From the NCBI GenBank assembly GCA_003498085.1, contig DNCM01000048.1, positions 1 to 13,357 of the forward strand: a stretch of DNA of 13,357 bases, in the 5' to 3' direction. This document shows, one piece after another, positions 1 through 8,400 of this stretch. Position 1 is the stretch's first letter, and each line of letters starts with the position of its first letter. The position numbers were made by a program, and so were the translations under genes. This DNA is from a bacterium (GTDB lineage: Bacteria > UBA9089 > UBA9088). A model generated the notes under the pieces. That model was not told the DNA's origin. It saw only the letters and a program-made list of their open reading frames with translations, and did not search any database.

Positions 1-1130
1 GGGAAAAAGCCTTTTATTTTAACACTATATTCTCCTTCTGGGAGAGATTGTGATATAAAAAAACCATCAATGTTTGTGTATCCTACAAGCCTATCATCGA
101 TATAAATACGAATTCCAGGTTTTGGTTCTCTAAGGATGAGCCCTCTCACAGAGACAAAGATTGTCTGTGTTTCCTCCTTTATTTCATTTTTATAAGCATT
201 CCAAGCCAGCTTTTCCTTTCTTTCATTATCCAGAAGCCCAAAATAATACTCAGGAAATTCTGGTCCTTTTGAAAATTGGTCTGCAAGCTCCCAAATAAAT
301 AGTCCTTTTGCCTTTGTTGTGAGAACAACTTGTACAGTCTGATGGATGTAAGATGCCTGGTTTTCATAAGTATAGTTTTCCTTTTGAGCAGGATAGCCTG
401 TCTCTGCAATAATAACATCCTTTTCAAATTTTGATGCACAATCTATTATTTCCCTTAATTTTAAAATGCGTGAGTAATCAGAAAAAATTGGGTCAGAGGG
501 AGAAAATGTAGGAGAATAACATGGATAAAAATCTATTCCAATTATATCAAACGGAAGTTTCTTTTTGGTAAAAAACTTAAGGAGGGGAAGCCAATTTGGG
601 TTGTCACACTCAAGATTTATCATAATCTTTCCCTGAGGATCATTTGCCTTTATGCTTGAGATAATGCCCAAAAGGATAGAAAGTTCACCAACAGGATTCA
701 AAGTCCAGGGTTTTTGCCTCCAACCATTCAGAACATGGAATGATGTATGATTTATCTCATTCTCTGCCTGCCAGATGTCTATCTTCCCCTTAAATCGCTC
801 AACAGATTCATTGATAAATCTTGAAAGCTTGGGGATATAGGTAAAAAGGTTAAGACTTTCCTTATTTTCTTCCAATATCCAATCTGGAAGCATTGAACTG
901 TAACCAGAACCAATTCCTGCTATTATAAAAAGCCCTTTTTCCTTCGCTTTATCAACTAAGTCATCATAAAATGAAAAATCAAATTTACCCCTCTCTTTCT
1001 CAACATCCCTCCAGGAAATATGAAAACGGATACCATTTAAACCAGCAGAAACAATCCTATCAATATCATTCTCCTTTACCTCATCGGCAACCTCACAGAG
1101 TGTAATCCCGAAGATAATATTTTTGTTCAT
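1..1130 (-). CDS. Clan GH-A glycoside hydrolase (GH53/GH5-like) with C-terminal PEGA/CPD-like domain, 3'-truncated by window edge
   Basis: Seen: a minus-strand frame is open from ATG at 1130 to the window edge (376 complete codons, no stop). The start directly follows an in-frame TAA, so there is no longer N-terminus. Residues about 5-310 look like a (beta/alpha)8 barrel. The segment NGIRFHISWRDVE lies near residue 32. The WQAENEIN motif carries the likely acid/base E125, and IIAETGYP carries the likely nucleophile E243. These Glu-on-strand-4 and Glu-on-strand-7 motifs are the hallmark of clan GH-A, and ETGYP resembles GH53 galactanases. After about residue 323 a short beta domain follows (GIRIYIDDRLVGYTNIDGFF, then LPEGEYSVKIKG), like PEGA or carboxypeptidase-regulatory folds. 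Inference: a retaining glycosidase acting on a plant or microbial polysaccharide; substrate unknown. No signal peptide is visible, which is odd for such an enzyme. The family assignment within GH-A is uncertain. Confidence 0.8.
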   Translation of the reverse strand, partial: MNKNIIFGITLCEVADEVKENDIDRIVSAGLNGIRFHISWRDVEKERGKFDFSFYDDLVDKAKEKGLFIIAGIGSGYSSMLPDWILEENKESLNLFTYIPKLSRFINESVERFKGKIDIWQAENEINHTSFHVLNGWRQKPWTLNPVGELSILLGIISSIKANDPQGKIMINLECDNPNWLPLLKFFTKKKLPFDIIGIDFYPCYSPTFSPSDPIFSDYSRILKLREIIDCASKFEKDVIIAETGYPAQKENYTYENQASYIHQTVQVVLTTKAKGLFIWELADQFSKGPEFPEYYFGLLDNERKEKLAWNAYKNEIKEETQTIFVSVRGLILREPKPGIRIYIDDRLVGYTNIDGFFISQSLPEGEYSVKIKGFF

Positions 1131-1194
1131 TTACTCATTTATCGACCAATAACCCCATATGATAACCTAAAACATCATGAAAGATATCCTTGAA

Positions 1195-1223
1195 ATTATA
1201 GGTTGAATATTTAATATTTGTAA
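1195..1223 (-). promoter_or_regulatory. Candidate sigma70-like promoter for the glycoside hydrolase
   Basis: Reading the minus strand, a perfect TATAAT (1195-1200) is preceded by TTACAA (1218-1223) with a 17-base spacer. The -35 box matches consensus at only three of six positions. The predicted start near 1188 would give a leader of about 58 nt. No strong Shine-Dalgarno sequence lies before the ATG at 1130. Confidence 0.4.
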
Positions 1224-1242
1224 AGAAAAATTAACATTCGTT

Positions 1243-1260
1243 CTCAGATGGGTATAGACA
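1243..1260. repeat. 18-bp repeat, copy 1
   Basis: CTCAGATGGGTATAGACA occurs here and, identically and in the same orientation, at 12979-12996. The similarity stops at once on the left. On the right it continues for two bases after one mismatch. The reverse complement starts with TGT, as the ends of IS481/IS3-type elements often do, so a leftover insertion-sequence terminus is possible. The repeat itself is directly visible; its origin is inference. Confidence 0.7.
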
Positions 1261-1261
1261 C

Positions 1262-1342
1262 ATGATAAAATACAACCTACCAAGATATGAATGGAATCTT
1301 ATATATGTCTGTACCAAGTGCAAAGGTGTTGGATGGAAATGA
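1262..1342 (+). other. Possible 26-codon peptide with CxxCxGxG knuckle
   Basis: An ATG two bases after the repeat opens a 26-codon frame ending in TGA at 1340-1342. The C-terminal half contains VCTKCKGVGWK, which matches the CxxCxGxG pattern of DnaJ-type zinc knuckles. There is no clear Shine-Dalgarno sequence. It could be a real small protein, a fragment of a zinc-ribbon gene, or chance. It starts beside the repeated 18-mer, so it may be a remnant of a mobile element. Confidence 0.2.
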
Positions 1343-1347
1343 ATATC

Positions 1348-1377
1348 TTGACACCTAATCTTTTTAAAAAATATATT
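1348..1377 (+). promoter_or_regulatory. Candidate promoter of the archaemetzincin gene
   Basis: A consensus TTGACA at 1348-1353 and TATATT at 1372-1377 are separated by 18 bases. Transcription would start near 1384, about 15 nt before the ATG at 1399. A second possibility is the extended -10 TGATATAAT at 1392-1400, but that box overlaps the ATG and would force a later start that loses the charged part of the signal peptide. Confidence 0.45.
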
Positions 1378-1398
1378 AAAAGATGATAATTTGATATA

Positions 1399-2274
1399 AT
1401 GGTCATTGATAGAAAGATTTTGTACTATTTTAGCTTAGGAAGCTTCTTAAGTTTATGGTTTTGTTCTTGCGAGAAAGAAAAGATGGGTGTTGATGAAAAG
1501 AAAAGGATAGTCTATTCGACCATTGAAGACGATATGGGTTTTGAAAAACTTCCACCTTCAAAGCCGGGTGAGTGGCTGTATCATTTTCGGGAAAAAGGTC
1601 AAACATTTGAAGAGTATAAGGCAGAAGTAAGAAATATTAAAACAGAAAAAAGATCAACCATCTATATCCAACCACTTGGAACTTTAAGCGAAATGGACAA
1701 GGAAATCCTTGATAAGATGAGAGAGTATGCTACTATATTTTTCTTTTCTTCGGCCATGGTGAATGAGCCAATCTCTATCCCAGAAGGAAGTTTCAATAAA
1801 AATAGATGGCAATTTGACGCCAATAAAATCCTTCTTAAATTAGAAAAGATAAAGCCAGATGATGCTCTAGCATATGTAGGTGTTATGAGTGAAGATCTAT
1901 ATATTGAAGGATTAAACTTTGTATTTGGACTTGGAAGTTTTGATAAGTGTACAGGCGTTTATTCTTTGGCTAGATATGGCGATGATTATAAGATACGACT
2001 TAAGCGGGCCTTGAAAGTTATGACTCATGAGATGGGCCATATCCTTTCCATGAACCACTGTATATTTTACAGATGCATCATGTGCGGATCAAACTCTTTG
2101 CCAGAGGCTGATAGGCGTCCAATGCATCTTTGTCCTGTCTGTCTTGAGAAGCTTGAGTGGAATATTAAGTTCGATAGATCTGAACGTTATAGAAGACTTA
2201 TAGATTTTTATAAACAGCTTGGCTTTGAAGAAGAGGCAAATTTTTTAAGCAATCTCCAGAGCATATCTGAATAA
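1399..2274 (+). CDS. Archaemetzincin-type zinc metalloprotease, predicted lipoprotein
   Basis: 291 residues. The C-terminal half carries the archaemetzincin signature: HEMGHILSMNHC (H210, E211, H214, H220 as zinc ligands and catalytic base), then C221, C226, M228 and the CPVC pair C245/C248, which bind a second, structural zinc in this family. Upstream, GVMSEDLYIEGLNFVFGLGS (162-181) is the usual archaemetzincin core strand region. In the family motif HExxHxxGxxH the Gly is Ser217 here, and the spacing from the Met to the CxxC is 16 residues rather than the usual 17. Residues 1-24 (charged start, hydrophobic stretch, then Cys22/Cys24) look like a lipoprotein leader with an imperfect lipobox. 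Known archaemetzincins are mostly cytosolic proteins of archaea and animals, so an exported bacterial form is unusual. The substrate is unknown. The gene stands alone, with a tRNA gene downstream. Confidence 0.88.
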   Translation: MVIDRKILYYFSLGSFLSLWFCSCEKEKMGVDEKKRIVYSTIEDDMGFEKLPPSKPGEWLYHFREKGQTFEEYKAEVRNIKTEKRSTIYIQPLGTLSEMDKEILDKMREYATIFFFSSAMVNEPISIPEGSFNKNRWQFDANKILLKLEKIKPDDALAYVGVMSEDLYIEGLNFVFGLGSFDKCTGVYSLARYGDDYKIRLKRALKVMTHEMGHILSMNHCIFYRCIMCGSNSLPEADRRPMHLCPVCLEKLEWNIKFDRSERYRRLIDFYKQLGFEEEANFLSNLQSISE

Positions 2275-2296
2275 CCTTCCCTACCCTTCATTATGA

Positions 2297-2325
2297 TTGC
2301 CATAACTGACAAAAAATGCTATAAT
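2297..2325 (+). promoter_or_regulatory. Extended sigma70-like promoter of tRNA-Thr
   Basis: TTGCCA (2297-2302), a 17-base spacer and TATAAT (2320-2325), with TGC directly before the -10 box (an extended -10). Predicted transcription start is near 2332, only about six bases before the mature tRNA 5' end. This is the best-matching promoter in the window, as expected for a stable RNA. Confidence 0.75.
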
Positions 2326-2337
2326 AATCAAGGAATT

Positions 2338-2409
2338 GCCCATGTAGCTCAATGGCAGAGCAAGGCATTCGTAATGCCTAGGTTGTCAGTTCAAATCTGA
2401 CCATGGGCT
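2338..2409 (+). tRNA. tRNA-Thr (anticodon CGU)
   Basis: A full cloverleaf can be drawn. The acceptor stem GCCCATG/CATGGGC (2338-2344 with 2402-2408) is seven perfect pairs. The D arm is GCTC/GAGC with GG in the loop. The anticodon stem AGGCA/TGCCT encloses loop TTCGTAA, giving anticodon CGU at 2370-2372, which reads ACG. The variable loop has five bases, and the T arm is GTCAG/CTGAC with loop TTCAAAT. The known threonine identity elements G1-C72, C2-G71, G35 and U36 are all present. The discriminator is U73, whereas bacterial tRNA-Thr usually has A73. CCA is not encoded and must be added enzymatically. The gene stands alone and faces the 3' end of the giant protease gene. Confidence 0.96.
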
Positions 2410-2450
2410 TTGTTAGTTTAGTCATAAAGTAAATCAGGAAAATATCTCTA

Positions 2451-5400
2451 TTATTTTACTATTACTGTAAAGCTTACTGTCTCCTCTTGACCTTCGGCAA
2501 CTTCTGAAATTTCCCACTTTATCTTTTCTACATTTTCACCTTCACCGAAATTTTCCTTCCATACTCCCCCTACAAAATAATTTACAGTTATACCCTCTCT
2601 TACTTCTTCCACTGATTGCAACTCCGTATTCCTTGGCAAAACATCGATTATTACAACATCCATTGCAGTCTCATTTCCTTCGTTTTTGTATGTAATTGTG
2701 TATGTTACTGTTTCTCCTGAAGAAACCCGTTCCTTATTAGCTGATTTTTGTAAAGTGATATATGGAGAAGGAAAGACGGTTATAGAAGCATAACCATAAA
2801 TACCTCCATATGTGGCTGCTATGCTTCCTATACCAGGCTTAGAGGCAAACAAAACACAAGATGTACCTCTAGGACTGATTGTACCTAATATGGAAGGGCT
2901 TATTTCCCAAGAAAATGGCAAATCAAACATTTCGTTTGAATAATTATCCCAAGCTACTGCTAAGAAAGTTTGAAGCTTGCCTGTAGGTATTTCTACTTCG
3001 GAAGGAATTACTTCTATAGAGGATATATATTGATCATCTTGGGTAATAATTAGACAAACCTCTGCCTTGTTTGCTTCTCCTTCCCAAACCATAGCAGTAA
3101 GAGTGCCTCTATAAGGTTTCCACTCAGAGAAGAACTGAATGCTACAAGTTCCATTTTCGGTATAGACTACAGGTTTCATAGGGTTCGGATAACCTTGAAG
3201 GTGACCAACGGTTGCTTCCCATCGCACTGGTGTTCTGTCAACAATAGGCGTTCCGTATATATCAAAGACTGAAACCATAGGGTAGGAGAAACTGCGAATA
3301 GGAACAACAAATGGATTAGGACTAATAGTTACAACAATTTGAGGAAAAGATGATATAGTGTAGAGATAGTATCTTTCTTTAAATCCCCAACCAAATTCCT
3401 CTGCCCCAAGATATATCTTTCCATTAGCCAAGGCAATCTCACTTCCATAAAAATTAGGGGGGTTTCGCATTGGTCTCGGAAGTTGCCATTTCCATCTTAC
3501 CTTTCCTTTAGGAGTGAGAGAATAAATAATACTTGCTTCATATTCAGGTATTAAAGTTTCAAAATTTCCTATAAAATAAAGCATGCCCTCATTGTCAATC
3601 AATGGTGGATGAAAAATGTAACCTAATTCACGAGCCATAATATAAATCCAATTTATTTTTCCATCCGAAGGATCAAGGGAATACAGCCTTCCTTGCTGGG
3701 TGATATAAACATCTCCGTTTAGACCGATCACTGGTGGTAGAGTAATATCCTCTTTTTCTGGAAGAATTATCATCCACTTTACAGTATATGTACCAAAATT
3801 ATCTATCAAGCAATAAACAATTCCATTTTTGCCACCTATATAGATTGTGCCATTATCGGAAATTGCGGGAGGAGAAGCGAAAAAAGACACTGGAGGAGAG
3901 GGTTTGACTATAAAATCTTGGTTCTCCATGTCATTTATAAGAGGGTTATATATTCTATCTGGAGGTTCAAATCTATACTCTGGATGATAAGGAATTACTC
4001 TGTAGTATTTTCCCGAGCTAAGATTATCAAATCTATAATAACCACGCGTGTCAGTAAGTTCAATACGACTAGAAAGGTAAACCATAATCCTATCAACAGG
4101 CATTCCTCCTTCTGTCCGAATATATCCACTGATTGAGAGCGTACCTTGTTCATCAAGGATTGAGGAACTATTAGGAATTGGAGGAGCAGACATTTGCCAT
4201 CTCAGATTACCATCTTTGGTAAGGCTATAAAGGATTCCATCATTACCAGTTATATAAATACTTCCATCATCTCCTTGTGCCAGGCTACCACAAATAGGAT
4301 ATGTCCATGTTATGTTACCAAGAGGAGAGATAGAATAAAGCTTGTCAGAAACCAGAAGGATATTCCCGTCGTTAGAAATGGTTATGCGTGAAGGTATACC
4401 ATTAATTTTACACTGCCATTTTTTGGTATTATTTGGGTTTAATGCATAGAGATATTCATCATCACAGACTACATATATTGTTCCATCTGGGCCAATAGCT
4501 GGATAGGTCGAAGAGAGTGTACCAATATTACTCTTCCATTTTACTCTGCTGTTCTTATCAAAAGCCACAAGTTTTCCACCCATATTTGTATAGATCGTGC
4601 CATCAGCAGCTACCAAAGGAGAAGTTGGAAAATCAGTTAGAGTGCTACTACGAAAGAGCTGTGGAGCAGATACCCCTTGATATGGAACCCTTCCTGTATG
4701 TTTAGAATCTGCAAGGAATTGACCATAAATGGGGACATTTTTTTTCCATCCCAAAAAAAGAATATCATCCTGGGAGCAAAAAAGCTCATAGGTCCATTGA
4801 GATGGAATGAATATATAACCAGTCTTCTCAGGGAAAAGTGTATATGTTCCCTTTGTAAGTTGGGTGAATTGAAAAACCCCATTTTGGTCTGTATAAGTAA
4901 TTCTTCCATTAAGGCTTATCTTTACACCAGCAAGATATGAGCCATTAGCTTCTTTTACCCTTCCCTTTATATAATAAGGTGCATCTTCTGCAATGAGAAA
5001 ATCTATAGTTTTGTCTTGAAACTGAATAATACATGTTTGACTTTCAGGGATAAAATAAAAACCCTGTTTTGTAGGTGTAATTGTGTAGGAACCAGGTGGA
5101 AGTTTGGTAAAAATATAAAATCCATCTGCCCCTGTTGTAAAGGTTGCATTAATAGTACCTTCTAGTTTAACCAAGACTCCCTCTTTTATCTTCATATCGG
5201 TGTAAATAGGGAGGGTATTGATATGTCCGCGGATGGTATAGCCTGGTTTTCCTGATAAAGCATAAAGCCTATAAAGGGCTGTTAATGCGTAGATTGTCCC
5301 ATCAGGAGAAATAGAACATCCTTCAAAAAAAGAAGGTGCTTCATAAGAAGCCAAAAGTTCTCCATCTCTGGTTATCGCATATAATACCCCTGCAAATCCT

Positions 5401-8400
5401 TCTGATCTTTCCTGGATGCCTGCCACATAGATTATTCCATTTGGATCAATCACTGGAGAAAGGGGAGAAATTCCATCACTTACCAAGGGATACCTCCATT
5501 TAACATTGCCATCTTTAGTTAGCGCATAGAGAAAATTTGAGGCGAGATATACTGTACCATCCTCATCTACGGCAGGAGAGTTATCAGCTCTAGTGAGACC
5601 ACCAAAGCGCCATTTTAGGCTACCATCTTCTGCTGATAAACAGTATAGCCAGACACCTGCTTCTATGTACACCCTATCCTTCCAAACTGAAGGTGAGGCA
5701 CGATGTGACCAACCTTCCAATTCATATTGCCATTTCAGCTCTCCATCGCTGGTTATGGCAAAAAACTCGCTATTTGGAACAACGCGGCTATTGGAAATAT
5801 ATATTGTCCCATCTTCTCCTAATGCAGGAGATGCTCTTATCTCGAATCCTGTATCATATCGCCATATCAATTCCCCTTCTTGGCTTATTGCATAAAGATA
5901 ACCATCTCTTGAGCCCACATAGATTGTGCCATCGGTACCTATCACAGGAAAAGAATAGAAATCATCGCCTATCCCACCAATTGGACACTTCCAATAGAGT
6001 TCTCCATCTGGCCAAACTGCACAGAGGTAGTGTTTATATCCTTCACATTCATCAAATTCATATTCGAGGCCATAAATTGTTCCATCTTTGCCTATACAAG
6101 AAGGAGTAATAAAGACACCCTGGCCAAATCTCCCTCCTACTCCATTCTCTGGGTCTATGGCGTAGGGTCCAGAATAAATGGTGCCATCATAACCTATTAT
6201 TGGATAGCTAAGACTTATATTTTTCGTATCAAATATCCATTTAGGATAAAGCCCTTTTGTAGCATAAGGAGATACACCTGTTCGCTGGCTATTGTATCCC
6301 CAAAGGGGCCAAGGTGGATTATCCTCCTCCTTTTTATAGAAGTTTTGATTAATAAGGCTCTCGTTTAGTGGAGAATAAATCCTATCTTTGGGAGAAAAGC
6401 CATCTTCAGCAGTGATTGTATAGGCTTTAGCAGAAAGATTGTTGAATATATATTTGCCATTCTCATTAGATATAGTTGCAATTGTTCCTTCGTCAGAGAT
6501 AAGAGTAACTTGAATTCCAGAAATAGGATGTCCTGATGCATTCTTTGTAAAGCCAGAAATAGAATAAGGCAAAACAATAGAAAATAGTGATGTAACAATA
6601 AGATTGGAATAAAGCCCTCTTGCTGTAATTATCTGTGTTCCTAGTGATTGAGAATCAACCACAAATGAAGTGAGAAATTCTCCAAATGTATCAGCACTAC
6701 AAGTCGCGATTGTTTGTGTTATTCCAAAATCTATTTGTATCATATCATCTGAACCAAATCCATTTCCAGCCAAATGCACAATGGATTTGACTGGTCCATA
6801 AGGAGGATCAACCTTATATAAATGAGGAAGGGATGTAAAGTTCTGATCATATTCATTGGAGTTTAATGGTTTATATGTCCTCGAAGATGGGGTGAAGATA
6901 TAGTTTAGCTTATATGGAGAAACAGTATAGTTTCCTGGCAAGAGGGAAGTAAGCTCAAAATATCCAGAAGAATTTGTAAAAGCTTTTCTTCCTGTTTCTC
7001 CCTCCAAATCCATCTCTACACCTTCAATCCTCGCATCATCAAATGTTTTTACATAACCAGAGATAGAGTAGGTAACTTGTGGTACAAGGTAAAAATCTAA
7101 TATAACTGGTCCTTTTATATATATCGTTGTTGTAGTAGAAAAACAACCATCTCTTTCTGCGATTATTGTATATGTTCCATCACTTGGCATGTTAAGGACA
7201 TATGTTCCAAGAGAAGATGTTGTTGCAGAGCCTTCTCCTCCAGAGATCCTCACTATTGCATTGCTTATTGGTTCATTTGTATCAGCCCTTAAGACCTTTC
7301 CTAACAAAACATTTGCATATGAACCTTCTATTATCATCTCTGGATCTCCTAATAAATTCAAACAGAACATAATCCATCTGTAGGGGTTATCTTCATCAGA
7401 ATGTGGAATAAACCCTATCTTTGACCAAGCAAGGGTTTTTCCAATGTTTATATATTCCTCCTCAAAAAACTTCTTGAAGAACTCAATGTCATATTCACCG
7501 GAATATTTCTTCGGATTTCCAAATTCATACCAGCCATAACGGGAGTTTCCAATAAATGCCACAGCACCACCGTTTTGATTATTTATAAAATGCTCACCAA
7601 TACAATCAAATTCCTCAAGCTTTCCAGCAAAGCAACCTACTGTGTAAAAGATAAATAAATCCTTGTTTTCCAGAGCATCAACATCTTCTATATTAAATGG
7701 TGGGACGACCCAATAGTGTGCATGCCCTGCATGGTTTATTAAGCCAAGGCCCTGATTTATATAATTAATTATCCTATTCTTATCTACCCCTCCAGCAGAT
7801 TCATATTCTTTGTAGATTGTATAGTAGCCTGGAGTATACTCTGCAATCTCTTCCTTTATATCTGCACAGTCAGATTGGCTATCTGCCATCCAGGCAATGA
7901 GAAGCTCTTTTAGAATCCCTTGATATACAAGGACCTTTCGGACAAATGCCTCTGTCTCTTCAATTGTATTTACAGGTGCCCTTCCAACATATACATCAGG
8001 AAAAAGGTCAACATCATCAATTAATTCGCCAAAAATATTATCACCATCATTATTCCAATCTCCATCAAGACAGGAAAAATATATGTCTGCTGGAATATCA
8101 TGATCAATGTATTCGTCAACTTCTGCATATACACCTCTGTACGGCACAAGCTCAACATCGCCTCCCAAAAGGACATATTCTGTACTATGGTGTGTGTAGT
8201 AATTCTTGATAAAATTTCTTATTCTCTCTTGATCATCCCTTCCCTGGTATGTTTCATATATCCATTGGGTTGTTTTAATTGTTGCAGTTATACCCCTTGC
8301 TATTTTATTATTTATTAGGGGCTGGAATGCAGACTGTAGCGATTGGTCTGTAATTATTACATATTGATATTCTGTAATGGGTGTTTTCTTCTTTAATGGT

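Noticed and set aside
179..439. An 86-codon minus-strand frame near the left edge
   Set aside because: It lies in a different frame within the glycoside hydrolase gene, whose own frame carries both catalytic Glu motifs.
1164..1204. Inverted repeat AACCTA/TAGGTT around the glycoside hydrolase promoter
   Set aside because: The arms are only six bases with a long gap; chance is likely.
2297..2409. tRNA-Thr as an attachment site for an integrated element
   Set aside because: No integrase is present and no second copy of the tRNA 3' end is seen in the window.
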